From Hadesarchaea archaeon (lineage in GTDB: Archaea; Hadarchaeota; Hadarchaeia; Hadarchaeales; Hadarchaeaceae): DNA of 13,754 bases. Below, in pieces: positions 1-7,968 of the stretch (position 1 is the stretch's first letter; each line of letters starts with the position of its first letter). Both the position numbers and the translations under genes were made by a program. The stretch lies in the NCBI GenBank assembly GCA_014361095.1, contig JACIWF010000022.1, positions 1 through 13,754 of the forward strand. The letters run 5' to 3'. Below the pieces are notes generated by a model. The model was given only the letters and a program-made list of their open reading frames with translations, was not told where the DNA came from and did not search any database.

Positions 1-56
1 TAACCTCGATTGAGCAGATAGAGAAGATCCCTGATGGCCTCCCTCACGCCGGTCAT
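1..56 (-). CDS. Start of an unidentified small archaeal protein (partial; possibly DUF434-like)
   Basis: The first 18 codons of a gene run off the left edge, starting with ATG at 54-56. The peptide begins MTGVREAIRDLLYLLNRG. A GAGTGAGGG Shine-Dalgarno-like stretch lies a few bases before the ATG and overlaps the stop codon of leuS, so only 8 bases separate the two genes. This spacing suggests co-translation with leuS. The pattern of a short helix with RDLLYLLNRGY resembles my memory of the start of DUF434 proteins. With only 18 residues that is a tentative family suggestion, and no function is claimed. Confidence 0.5.
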   Translation of the reverse strand, partial: MTGVREAIRDLLYLLNRG

Positions 57-64
57 CGATTCCC

Positions 65-2953
65 TCACTCTAAATAGATGGCCGGCCTCAGCGGCAACGA
101 CAATGCCGCTCGATGCTGAGGGTCGTACCGGGATTGGTCGTCAGCACTGTAGACATGCACCTCGCTCAGACTGAACTCACCCCGGATGAAATCAGACGCC
201 TCCTTCAGAACCGCCTGCTCATCCAAAACTCCGGAAGCGGCGAGATCAAGCTCCTGCGCGGGCATCTTCCTGATCTCTTGGACCATCTGCTGGAGAAGCC
301 TGACCAGCTCGGCCTTTGCTAGGTGGAGTTCCAGCTTTTCCTCCACCTCCTTGATCAACCTGCCCAGGTCAACTGCCCCGGTGCGGCAATACTCCAGAGC
401 GATCTGAAACGCCCGCCATTTCCATGGCGGCGCAACATAGAGGCACAGCTTCTTCGGCTGCCTCTTCATCACCTTGATTATCTTAGCAACGTCATCGATA
501 ACCCGGAGGACGAAGCTCTCAGCAAGTTCCGCTTCTCTATCAACCAATCGCTCATCAACCGCGGGCCAATCCGCCGTCGAGACAAATCCCTGCTTACCCA
601 GTTTCTCCCAGAGCTCTTCACAGATGTGCGGGACCAAGGGCGCCAAGAGCCTGAGCCAAACATCCAGCACGCGCCTGAGCACATGGGCCCGCACCTCCGG
701 CCTGCTCTCCCGCTTCATGAACCAGCGGACGTCCTGCATCATCATGAAGAAAGAGTGCTGCGTGGCCTTCCTGGTCTCAAAGTTGTCGAGCGCCTCAGTT
801 GCCCCTCTGATGTGCCCCTGCAGCCTGCTCAGCATCCACCTCGCCGGCTGGTCAAGAGTTGACATTTTCTCATCGGGCAGGGAAATTATCTCCTCCGCCA
901 GTGAAACGAAGCGCTCAAGGTTCTTCTGCATGGCAAGGGCCTCGCTGGCCCGCCAGTCAAAATCCTGCCAAGGTTCAACGGTTGACATCAGGTAAAGCCT
1001 GACGGTGTCCGCCCCGTACCTCGCCACCGCCTCATGTATCGCCACGATGTTTCCCTTGGACGAAGACATCTTCTGGCCCTCAAGCACCGCGATGCCAAAG
1101 CTCACCACTCCGCGCGGGCAGAGGTCGGGAAAGAGCAGGGCGTGGTGGAAGATGTGGAAGGTGAGGTGGTTGGGGATGAGTTCGTTAGCCGACATCCGAT
1201 AGTCGAGAGGATACCAGTAGCTGAACTCACGCCGCATCCTCTGCAGCTTCTCCACGTCAATGTTGGTCGATCGGGACAACTGCTGAGGATCGCCCTTCCC
1301 GTAGAAGACGAAGTCAAAGACTTCATCGGTCAGGGAGTTTGGGTCTACCGTCTTCAGCAGGTGGGAGATGGTGTAGTAGGCCATGTAAACCGTCGAATCG
1401 CTGAGCGACTCAATTATCCAGTTGGGTGCCCAGGGCGCCGGTGTCCCCATGCCGACGATGCGGGTGCAGGGCCACTCATGAAGCCAGTCAATCGTGTGCT
1501 CGAACTGCTCGCGGGTTTCCGGAGGAACAAGATGCATCCGGGCCAGGCAGTCCCGGGCCTTTCGCTTCCACCCCTCATCCGCATAGTTAAGGAACCACTG
1601 GTCCTCAACGACCCCCACCACCACGGGGCTACCGCAGCGACAGGTCACGGGCTTGGCAGAGAACTCAAACATGGTGGATCCCTCATTTGTCGCCAGCAGT
1701 TCCTCACGCACGGCCTTCTTGGCCTGTGAGACCGGCATTCCGGCATACTTGGTCACCCAGCTCCTCATCCTGCCCTTGGCAAACTCATTCCGGTAAACCT
1801 CGGCCGTGGCCTCCTCCAGCCTGGGGTCTTTCTGATGTCTGATCCCCAAGCGCTCAACCACATCCACGGCAGGGGATTCACCGTAGCCGGGCACCTCGAT
1901 CAGCGAAATCGGCCTGATCGCTGCGACCTCATCAGGGTCTATCCCATAGCTGAGCAGGATTTCTGGATTCTCCTGGAGCTCAAGCAAGGCCACGTGGTCA
2001 TAGGGAGCATGGGCCGGAACCGAGCCGACCACCCCTGTCGCGTTGTCCGGGTCCACAAAGCTGGCGGGAAGAATCGGCACCATCTTGTGGATCAGTGGTA
2101 CCTCGACCTTCTTGGTGAAATCTATCTTCACGGGCCTAACTTCTCCAACGTCGAAACCCTGATGGCGCAGCTTGTCAACGGCCTGCTCGCTGACGATCCA
2201 GTCCTCCCCACCAACCCTGACGCTGACATAACTGGCCGCAGGGTTAAGCCACAGGTTGGTCACGCCGAAGACCGTCTCGGGGCGCAGGGTCGCTGCCGGC
2301 AAGATCTGATCCCCATAGCGGTATTTCAGAAGGGTGAACTCAACTATCTCCACCCCTTCCCCTTCAAGCAAGTCATGATCGGTGACGGGGTTGCCATCAT
2401 TGGGACACCATTTGACCGGATGTCTGCCCTTCACGATGAGCCCGGCAGCCTGGATCTTGTGATACTGCCAGGTGACGAACTTGCTGTAAGCGGGATCAAC
2501 AGTGGTGAACTCGCGGCGCCAGTCTATGGAATGGCCGAGCTTCTCCATCCCCTTCCGGTAACTAAGCTCACTCTGGCGCGCGAAGTATTCGGCATAAAAC
2601 TTCGGATTTTCGAACTCATTCAGCATTTCCCGGGGTATCCGATAGCACTCGGTCAGGACCTTTACAAAAGCGGGCTCACGCCTGGCGACGCGCTTGGCTG
2701 CCCCCACAATTGGCGTCCCGGTGAAATGATAGGCCATCGGAAACAGCACGTTGTAGCCGCGCATGCGCTTGTAGCGTGCAATCACGTCAGGGATGGTGTA
2801 GGTGCGACCGTGGCCTATGTGCATTGGCCCTGAGACATAGGGATAAGCGACCGTGAGATAAAACTTAGGCTTATCGCTGGGCTCTGGCTCAAAGAGCTTC
2901 GCCTCACGCCAAGCGGCCTGCCACTTGGCATCAATCTCGGACCAATTTACCAT
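65..2953 (-). CDS. leuS: Leucyl-tRNA synthetase, archaeal type
   Basis: This cytosolic class Ia synthetase attaches leucine to tRNA-Leu using ATP. The 962-residue length matches archaeal/eukaryotic-type LeuRS. The HIGH motif is at residues 45-48 (within GPMHIGHGR), and the KMSKS motif appears as KMSSS at 628-632. Between them is the CP1 editing domain, with its threonine-rich segment TLRPETVFG at 222-230 and the VPAHAPYDH segment whose aspartate is D319; this domain hydrolyses mischarged tRNA. The C-terminal part after about residue 700 holds the anticodon-side helical bundle and the archaeal C-terminal domain expected to contact the long variable arm. The ATG is preceded by GGTGG with 7-base spacing (2961-2965), which supports this start. 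The gene lies 146 bases after alaS. No frameshift or missing catalytic motif was seen. Confidence 0.98.
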   Translation of the reverse strand: MVNWSEIDAKWQAAWREAKLFEPEPSDKPKFYLTVAYPYVSGPMHIGHGRTYTIPDVIARYKRMRGYNVLFPMAYHFTGTPIVGAAKRVARREPAFVKVLTECYRIPREMLNEFENPKFYAEYFARQSELSYRKGMEKLGHSIDWRREFTTVDPAYSKFVTWQYHKIQAAGLIVKGRHPVKWCPNDGNPVTDHDLLEGEGVEIVEFTLLKYRYGDQILPAATLRPETVFGVTNLWLNPAASYVSVRVGGEDWIVSEQAVDKLRHQGFDVGEVRPVKIDFTKKVEVPLIHKMVPILPASFVDPDNATGVVGSVPAHAPYDHVALLELQENPEILLSYGIDPDEVAAIRPISLIEVPGYGESPAVDVVERLGIRHQKDPRLEEATAEVYRNEFAKGRMRSWVTKYAGMPVSQAKKAVREELLATNEGSTMFEFSAKPVTCRCGSPVVVGVVEDQWFLNYADEGWKRKARDCLARMHLVPPETREQFEHTIDWLHEWPCTRIVGMGTPAPWAPNWIIESLSDSTVYMAYYTISHLLKTVDPNSLTDEVFDFVFYGKGDPQQLSRSTNIDVEKLQRMRREFSYWYPLDYRMSANELIPNHLTFHIFHHALLFPDLCPRGVVSFGIAVLEGQKMSSSKGNIVAIHEAVARYGADTVRLYLMSTVEPWQDFDWRASEALAMQKNLERFVSLAEEIISLPDEKMSTLDQPARWMLSRLQGHIRGATEALDNFETRKATQHSFFMMMQDVRWFMKRESRPEVRAHVLRRVLDVWLRLLAPLVPHICEELWEKLGKQGFVSTADWPAVDERLVDREAELAESFVLRVIDDVAKIIKVMKRQPKKLCLYVAPPWKWRAFQIALEYCRTGAVDLGRLIKEVEEKLELHLAKAELVRLLQQMVQEIRKMPAQELDLAASGVLDEQAVLKEASDFIRGEFSLSEVHVYSADDQSRYDPQHRAALSLPLRPAIYLE

Positions 2954-2984
2954 GCCACCGCCACCTACAACTAACCAATCCTCA

Positions 2985-2992
2985 ATTAAAAA
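2985..2992 (-). promoter_or_regulatory. Candidate TATA box for leuS (proximal)
   Basis: TTTTTAAT on the minus strand is centred about 35 bases before the leuS ATG. Transcription starting about 25 bases downstream would give a leader of about 10 bases that still contains the GGTGG ribosome-binding site. No strong BRE is visible. It competes with a better-matching but more distant box at 3066-3073. Confidence 0.35.
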
Positions 2993-3045
2993 GTTCCTAA
3001 TACTAATCCTTCGATAGGGGCAGCTGATTAACCCCGTTGATCGAA

Positions 3046-3060
3046 AACCTAAACAAAACC
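3046..3060 (-). terminator. Possible T-rich terminator after alaS
   Basis: The minus strand carries T-rich runs (TTTTGTTTAGGTTTT) about 40 bases after the alaS stop codon. Archaeal termination commonly uses such U-rich tracts without a strong hairpin. No stable stem is evident, so this is a weak call. Confidence 0.3.
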
Positions 3061-3065
3061 ATCAC

Positions 3066-3073
3066 ATTATAAA
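3066..3073 (-). promoter_or_regulatory. Candidate TATA box for leuS (distal)
   Basis: TTTATAAT on the minus strand is a good match to the archaeal TATA consensus. It lies about 115 bases before the leuS ATG and would give a leader of roughly 90 bases. It sits between the alaS stop and a T-rich tract, which makes its use uncertain. Confidence 0.35.
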
Positions 3074-3099
3074 CTGGACCTGACGGCAGAATCAAACCA

Positions 3100-5838
3100 T
3101 CACCGCAGGGACAGCTGCTGCTCGCAGATCTCACGCGCCCGCTTCAAGGCGTCGGCTAAACGTCCCTTCTCCGGGCCCCCTCCCTGGCCCAGCTCCGGTC
3201 TGCCACCTCCGCCGCCTCCAACGACCTTGGCGGCCTCGGCAGCTATCTTCCCTGCGTCAACACCGGCTTTCACCGCCTCCTCACCCGCCATAACTATCAC
3301 CTTCGCCGTCTCGGTGCTGGAACCCAGAACGGCCACCAATGATTTATCCAATGAGGTGAGGGTGCTCCCGACCTTTATCAGCTCGGCGGAACTTGCCCCT
3401 GAGATTTCATCCGAGAGGAATCGCACCGCACCCAGTGGCCTAACCTTCTCCTTGAGCTCCACCAGCCTCAGCTCGGCGATCCTCTGATTCAACCTCTCCA
3501 CCTCCTTCTCCGCAGCCTTCCAGTCCTCAAAAAGTTTTTCTGCGGCTGAGGCGACCCTTTCGGGAGGAACCCTCAGTATCCCGGCCACGCTGGCCAGCTG
3601 TCTCTCCAACTCCTGAACGAACTTCAGCGCCGCTTCGCCGACCGCAAACTCAAGCCGCTCGATTCCATCCTGAATTCTCTCCGCCCGAATAATCTTGATA
3701 AAGCCCACCTCTCCCGTGCGTTGAAAGTGGGTGCCGGCACAGGCTTGGGTGTTCCATCCCTCTATGTCAACAACCCTGACCAGCTTTCCCGGAACCACTC
3801 CGCCCTGATAGAGATCAAAACCATATTTCTGCTCTGCCTCGTTGCGATTCATCCACTCAACCCTGACGGCCCGGTTCTGGACGACGACCTCGTTGGCCAA
3901 GCGCTCGATCTCCTGAAGATCTTTGAGCCCGATCCGCTTGTGATGGGAGATGTCCAGCCTCGAACGCTCGGGACCTTTCTGAGCTCCCTGCTGCCAGACA
4001 TGCGGCCCGAAAACACGCCGCGCCGCGCCGAGGATGATGTGGGTTCCTGTGTGGTGGGCCATCAGCGACTTCCGCCTCTCCCATTCAATCCTCCCCACCA
4101 CCTTCTGCCCGGGCCTAGGAACGGTCCCCCGGCACTGATGGAGGACGACATCCCCTGCCTTCAAGACATTCCCCACCTCTACCTTGACTCCATCCGCCTC
4201 AAGCGCGCCGACGTCGCTGGGCTGCCCGCCGCCTTCGGGGTAGAAAGCGGTGCGGTCCAAAACCACAAAGTTATCGACTGTCCGCAGCACCTTGGCCGTG
4301 AATTCCCTCAGGTATTGATCCTGGTAGTAGAGCAGCTTGGTCGGCGGCAACCCCTTCAGCTTCTCCATCGGGATCGGCGCCGCCTGTTCCGGGACATGTC
4401 TGCCCCGGCTGTGTGACTTGGCAACCCTGATATCAAAATCCTCAGGGATATCCACCCTAACACCGAACTTGCTGGCAACCTCCCTCACCATCTCCGGCCT
4501 GAGCCCGTGACTGTCATAGAACTCGACTAGCTTTTCCTGCGGCAGCGGCTCTGCTCTGGCGCGCAGCTCGGCAGCGAGCCTCTCCACCAGCCTTGTTCCT
4601 CTTTCGATGGCGTCGCGGTAGCGCTGCTCCTCGATCTCAACCACTTCCAGGATGTAACCGGAGCGCTCCTTGAGTTCGGGAAACTGGCCGTAAAGGGTGC
4701 GCAGGCAGAAGTCCATCAGCTCGGAAAGCGGTTTTTGAATTCCCAGCTTCCAGACAAAATCCAGCGTTCGCCTGAGAACCAGCCGGGAAAGATAACCCTC
4801 GCGGACGTTGCTCGGAGTTATGCCATCCCCGAACATGAAGGCGAGACAGCGGAGGTGATCGGCGATGGTGTAGATGGACTCCAGAGGCGAGAGCAACCTG
4901 TCCACCTCAGCCACATCCATCTTCATCCGCTCGGCGACCTTCAAGCGCAGCTCCCGGAGCTGCCTGCCGCCCTCGATATCGATGAGCCCGGCGAGCCTGG
5001 AATTCTCCTGAAGAAGCTCGGCTGGAGGCACCGCCACGCCGGCAAGCTGGGATAAATGCCCAATCATTGAGGGGAAGATGGCCTCATAACTGGACGGGCT
5101 GCCCTGGGACAACCAGGTCAGGCGCTCCATCCCATAACCGGTGTCGACTATCTTCAGGGGGAGAGGACGATATTTGCCGCCCTCACCGGCATAGTGCATG
5201 AAAACCAGCGTCGCCACCTCAAGCCCGCGCACGATAACCTCGAAATCCTCCCCAGCATTTCCGCCGCCCTCCCAAACATCCTGAACGTATGATATTTCCT
5301 CGGGTTCTATCCCGAGCTCACCGGTGAGAAAACGATGGCAGAACTCGACCGTCTCATCCGTCCAGTAGATCCTCTGGCGCCTTGAATTGAAAGCGTGATG
5401 TCCGCCCATGAAGAAAAGGGTCAGGTGTCGTCCCGAGCGACCCACGTTGTCGATGTCCTTGAGGCGGATGCTCGGTTGGCTCACCACCAGAGGATTCGCC
5501 GGTGGAGGGACCAAACCGCTGGTCACCCAGGGCTGAAAATCTGCAATCGAAGCTATCGTCAGGAAAATGTCATCCCGCCACCGGGAAACCACAGGGTACC
5601 TTTTAATGACCTTATGACCGTTCCTCTCAAAGAACCTGAGGAAAGCTCTCTCCATCTCGGCCAAGGTATACTTCCGCTTGGTGGGCGGGTTCCCGATGAA
5701 GGAATACTCATCACAGGGGGTATCTCCACAGGTCTCCCTGTCTGAATCCAAAGTCCAGAACAGCCTGCCGCACCTGGGGCATTTCTTCCGCTCAAACCCC
5801 TCGCGCTCAAAGAGCTTTACCCTGTAGATGTCCCTCAC
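3100..5838 (-). CDS. alaS: Alanyl-tRNA synthetase, archaeal type, with editing and C-Ala domains
   Basis: This class II synthetase charges tRNA-Ala and removes mis-attached serine and glycine. It is 912 residues, usual for archaea. An N-terminal cysteine cluster (C20, C23, C37, C42) resembles the archaeal zinc-ribbon-like extension. The class II catalytic core follows, with motif 3 as GYGMERL at 234-240. The editing domain has the metal-binding pair H596xxxH600 and C700xxxH704. The C-terminal domain has the glycine-rich linker of six glycines near 874-879 and RPELGQGGG. The start is GTG, not ATG: AGGAG at 5846-5850 sits 7 bases upstream, and an in-frame stop lies just beyond it, so no longer start is possible. 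It follows L12 by 128 bases with its own likely promoter. Confidence 0.98.
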   Translation of the reverse strand: MRDIYRVKLFEREGFERKKCPRCGRLFWTLDSDRETCGDTPCDEYSFIGNPPTKRKYTLAEMERAFLRFFERNGHKVIKRYPVVSRWRDDIFLTIASIADFQPWVTSGLVPPPANPLVVSQPSIRLKDIDNVGRSGRHLTLFFMGGHHAFNSRRQRIYWTDETVEFCHRFLTGELGIEPEEISYVQDVWEGGGNAGEDFEVIVRGLEVATLVFMHYAGEGGKYRPLPLKIVDTGYGMERLTWLSQGSPSSYEAIFPSMIGHLSQLAGVAVPPAELLQENSRLAGLIDIEGGRQLRELRLKVAERMKMDVAEVDRLLSPLESIYTIADHLRCLAFMFGDGITPSNVREGYLSRLVLRRTLDFVWKLGIQKPLSELMDFCLRTLYGQFPELKERSGYILEVVEIEEQRYRDAIERGTRLVERLAAELRARAEPLPQEKLVEFYDSHGLRPEMVREVASKFGVRVDIPEDFDIRVAKSHSRGRHVPEQAAPIPMEKLKGLPPTKLLYYQDQYLREFTAKVLRTVDNFVVLDRTAFYPEGGGQPSDVGALEADGVKVEVGNVLKAGDVVLHQCRGTVPRPGQKVVGRIEWERRKSLMAHHTGTHIILGAARRVFGPHVWQQGAQKGPERSRLDISHHKRIGLKDLQEIERLANEVVVQNRAVRVEWMNRNEAEQKYGFDLYQGGVVPGKLVRVVDIEGWNTQACAGTHFQRTGEVGFIKIIRAERIQDGIERLEFAVGEAALKFVQELERQLASVAGILRVPPERVASAAEKLFEDWKAAEKEVERLNQRIAELRLVELKEKVRPLGAVRFLSDEISGASSAELIKVGSTLTSLDKSLVAVLGSSTETAKVIVMAGEEAVKAGVDAGKIAAEAAKVVGGGGGGRPELGQGGGPEKGRLADALKRAREICEQQLSLR

Positions 5839-5872
5839 AGCATCACTCCTTCAAGCAATTATCAGTAGTAAA

Positions 5873-5882
5873 GTTAAAAGTC
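5873..5882 (-). promoter_or_regulatory. Candidate TATA box for alaS
   Basis: GACTTTTAAC on the minus strand is centred about 39 bases before the GTG start. A start site 25 bases downstream would leave a short leader containing the AGGAG site. Just upstream is a purine-rich tandem repeat that could act as BRE or operator. Confidence 0.5.
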
Positions 5883-5899
5883 TTCTCGGCTCTTCTCGG
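5881..5899 (-). repeat. Tandem 9-bp repeat with 10-bp period next to the alaS TATA box
   Basis: CCGAGAAGA occurs twice on the minus strand (5891-5899, then 5881-5889), separated by one base. The 10-base period equals about one helical turn, and the repeat abuts the TATA-like box. It could be a factor-binding site, or a chance product of purine-rich sequence. Confidence 0.6.
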
Positions 5900-5966
5900 G
5901 ACTGGACGCCACTCTACCCTATGCTGATTCTGCCTAACAGCTGACAAGATGCGGATAAAACTCCGT

Positions 5967-6266
5967 TTAGCCGAACAGCGCGCCGAGTCCGGCCAAGGCC
6001 TCCTCTTCCTTCTTCTCCTCGACTTTCTCCTCTTTCTTCTCCTCTGTCTTGGCAGGAGCAGCCGGGGCAGAAGGCGCGGCAACTGCTGGCACGGCCGCGC
6101 TCTTGATCGCCTCGTCGATGTTGACTCCCTCGAGCGCTGCGACCATGGCCTTGACCCTGGCCTCATCAACCTGCAACCCTGCAGCCGCAATTACCTTCTT
6201 CAAATTTTCCTCGCTGACGGGTTGTTTGGCGCTGTGCAGCAGCAGAACTGCGTGAACGTATTCCAT
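5967..6266 (-). CDS. rpl12: Ribosomal protein L12 (archaeal P1/P2 type)
   Basis: This 99-residue acidic stalk protein dimerises on L10/P0 and recruits translation GTPases. The N-terminal helical domain (MEYVHAVLLLHSAK onward, to about residue 60) dimerises. An Ala/Pro hinge (about 60-72) follows, then a charged Lys/Glu stretch and the conserved tail GLGALFG. The open frame extends upstream to 6293, but I choose ATG at 6264-6266. It gives the canonical family start and has an AAGGGG site about 7 bases upstream. The 122 bases between the L10 stop and this start contain a clear TATA box. Separate transcription fits the need for several L12 copies per ribosome. Confidence 0.97.
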   Translation of the reverse strand: MEYVHAVLLLHSAKQPVSEENLKKVIAAAGLQVDEARVKAMVAALEGVNIDEAIKSAAVPAVAAPSAPAAPAKTEEKKEEKVEEKKEEEALAGLGALFG

Positions 6267-6296
6267 TTCAAACCCCTTCTTCTTTGTGCACATACC

Positions 6297-6304
6297 AATA
6301 TAAA
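6297..6304 (-). promoter_or_regulatory. Candidate TATA box for L12
   Basis: An ATTTATAT core on the minus strand is centred about 35 bases before the L12 ATG. The predicted start site is near 6276, which places the ribosome-binding site right at the 5' end of a short leader. It is one of the better TATA matches in the window. Confidence 0.6.
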
Positions 6305-6388
6305 TCGTTGCCTATTAGATTTTGCCCCCCGAAATCGGATTCAACGGGAGATAAACGTGCCATCGAGAACACCCTTAATTGGACATGA

Positions 6389-7315
6389 TTAGGCCGCAGC
6401 TGACTTTAGCCCAAGGATTTCTCTCAGCTCTTCGTCCAGCGCCTGTGAATTCCTGCCGCCGATCGTCGTGGCCAATCCCAGCATCTCGACATTGGCCTTA
6501 GCCAGCAACATGGGCAAGACTTCTCTCACCGGCAGGCAGGCATTTATGGCCAAGTTCTGGGCAGCGGCCTGGGCCTTTGCTATCATCGGACCTATGGTGA
6601 GCACAGTCGGGTAGTTTATGTTGAGAGCCAGATTGAACCCGTTCAGGATGCCAAGCTTCAGCTGCTCCAGCGTCTTCTTTTCGTCAATTTCCAGGACCTC
6701 ACCAGCGAAAACCATTCCATCCTCATAGGCAGCGCGAAGCTTAAGGCCAAGCTCCAGAGGCATGATGCCGAACTTTGACAGGACATCGGCTATTTCCTTT
6801 GAGATGGTGTCTCCGACCTTGAGGAGATGGCAGTCCTCCAGGATCACCACCTTTCCCGCCTGGATGCGGGCCTTTATCCCCACGCGCTGAAGCTCGCCGA
6901 CCACCGGGCCTGGGGCAAAATCGGTTTCTCCGGCGGGTATGACGACATCTCTCATCGACTTCGCTCCCGGCTTGGCTGGTGCACTGATCTTGCTCTCGCG
7001 CAACAGCTTGCTCAGCTTGAAGGGATCAATCCGAGTGAAAATCAATCCTGTCTGCCCACGCAAAAAAGAGACCAGTTCAGCAAGCTTTGGATTTTTTGTC
7101 TTTGATACCTCGCTGATCGCCATGGAGGCCAAGGTGTTTTTGGCCACGACTATCTCAGCCTGTCCCCTCAGCTTCTGCCGCATCTGCTGGAACTGGCTGG
7201 CGGGCAAATCGGAGATGTCAAGGACTCCGATAACCGGGTACTCCTCAACCAACCTTTTCAGCCCGGCAACGACTTCCTGCTTCCAGGCGGGTATCTCTTT
7301 CTTCCCTGACTTCAT
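6389..7315 (-). CDS. rpl10: Ribosomal protein L10 (P0, stalk base), lacking the acidic tail
   Basis: L10/P0 anchors the stalk to 23S rRNA and carries L12 dimers. This protein has 308 residues. The N-terminal rRNA-binding domain (about 1-110, including IVVAKNTL) and the inserted domain II are recognisable. So are the spine helices that bind L12 (about residues 215-285, with FNLALNINYPT and AINACLPVREVLPMLLAKA). Archaeal P0 proteins are usually about 335-350 residues and end in a Glu/Lys-rich segment and GLGALF like L12. This one stops at LREILGLKSAAA. No acidic tail is encoded in any frame after the TAA, so this is not an obvious frameshift. The start overlaps the L1 stop by four bases (ATGA), indicating translational coupling. 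Confidence 0.96.
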   Translation of the reverse strand: MKSGKKEIPAWKQEVVAGLKRLVEEYPVIGVLDISDLPASQFQQMRQKLRGQAEIVVAKNTLASMAISEVSKTKNPKLAELVSFLRGQTGLIFTRIDPFKLSKLLRESKISAPAKPGAKSMRDVVIPAGETDFAPGPVVGELQRVGIKARIQAGKVVILEDCHLLKVGDTISKEIADVLSKFGIMPLELGLKLRAAYEDGMVFAGEVLEIDEKKTLEQLKLGILNGFNLALNINYPTVLTIGPMIAKAQAAAQNLAINACLPVREVLPMLLAKANVEMLGLATTIGGRNSQALDEELREILGLKSAAA

Positions 7316-7968
7316 GCCTTTACCTCCACCTCAACCGGCTTTCCCATCGTGGTCTTTATCCTCACTGCAGCTATCTTGGAAAGGTCTCCACCGAGCTTCC
7401 TCTCCACCGCCTCCAGAACCGCCCTGGCATTGGCGGCGATCTCTTCGTCACTCATGGACTCGGCCCCGATCTTGGCGTTTAACGCCAGCTGTTCTTTCGT
7501 GGCAATCCTGACGCTTCTTTTCAGCCTCTCGATGATCGGGGTAGGGTCTGCCGTTGGCGGAACCGGCTTCGGCATCTTTCCTCTTGGCCCCAGCACCGGC
7601 CCCAAAGCTTTTCCGATAAAGACCATCAGATCTGCTTGGGCTATGGAAAAATCAAAACTTTCAGCGAGCTTCTTCACCTGCTTGCGGTCCTTCTGTAGCT
7701 CTGCTATCTCCTCTCTTCCCAAGACCTGGACGGCTCCGGCCTCACGGGCCCTGCGAGCAAGTTCTCCGTCGGCGAAAGCAACCACCTTCTTAGGCTCTCC
7801 AGGATAGTGAGGGAGCACCACCTCTTCGACAATTTTTCCCTCTGGCTTCTTCGGGTCCAAGCCCTTGAGCGCTATTTGGATTTCAAATGACTGGGCAAAG
7901 TTCCTCTTTGGGCTGGTAGATCTAGCCATCTGCACCGCGCTCAAAAAATCCTTGGCCTTTTCCACCAT
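7312..7968 (-). CDS. rpl1: Ribosomal protein L1 (uL1)
   Basis: L1 forms the mobile L1 stalk by binding 23S rRNA near the E site and helps release deacylated tRNA. The 218-residue length is normal for archaea. The family signature is clear around residues 118-152 (IGKALGPVLGPRGKMPKPVP, then IIERLKRSVRI). The ATG follows the L11 stop directly (TGA then ATG), and the ribosome-binding site GAGGTGA is inside the last L11 codons. The gene overlaps L10 by four bases. In methanococci L1 is known to repress its own operon by binding an mRNA site about 30 nt inside its coding region. A hairpin is seen at the matching place here (7915-7936). Confidence 0.97.
   Translation of the reverse strand: MVEKAKDFLSAVQMARSTSPKRNFAQSFEIQIALKGLDPKKPEGKIVEEVVLPHYPGEPKKVVAFADGELARRAREAGAVQVLGREEIAELQKDRKQVKKLAESFDFSIAQADLMVFIGKALGPVLGPRGKMPKPVPPTADPTPIIERLKRSVRIATKEQLALNAKIGAESMSDEEIAANARAVLEAVERKLGGDLSKIAAVRIKTTMGKPVEVEVKA
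7915..7936 (-). promoter_or_regulatory. Possible L1 autoregulatory mRNA hairpin
   Basis: In the L1 message, starting 32 nt after the A of the ATG, a 22-nt segment can fold. GGU pairs with ACC, a GC bulge follows, AGAU pairs with AUCU, and the loop is GGCUAG. The location matches the reported site of L1 self-repression in Methanococcus vannielii. The fold is short, and its match to the rRNA target was not tested. Confidence 0.3.

Noticed and set aside
1835..2833. Long plus-strand open frame of 332 codons opposite leuS, and similar plus-strand frames opposite alaS, L10, L1, L11, ftsZ and dtdA
   Set aside because: They lie fully antisense to well-identified conserved genes, show no recognisable family, and are expected from GC-rich codon use on the coding strand.
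5835..5843. ATG-CTG-TGA mini-frame overlapping the GTG start of alaS
   Set aside because: The ATG is only two bases from AGGAG, too close for efficient use, and a two-codon frame is likely by chance.
6267..6293. Nine-residue N-terminal extension of L12
   Set aside because: The conserved family start is MEYVHA and it has the ribosome-binding site. The extension would overlap the promoter and site region.
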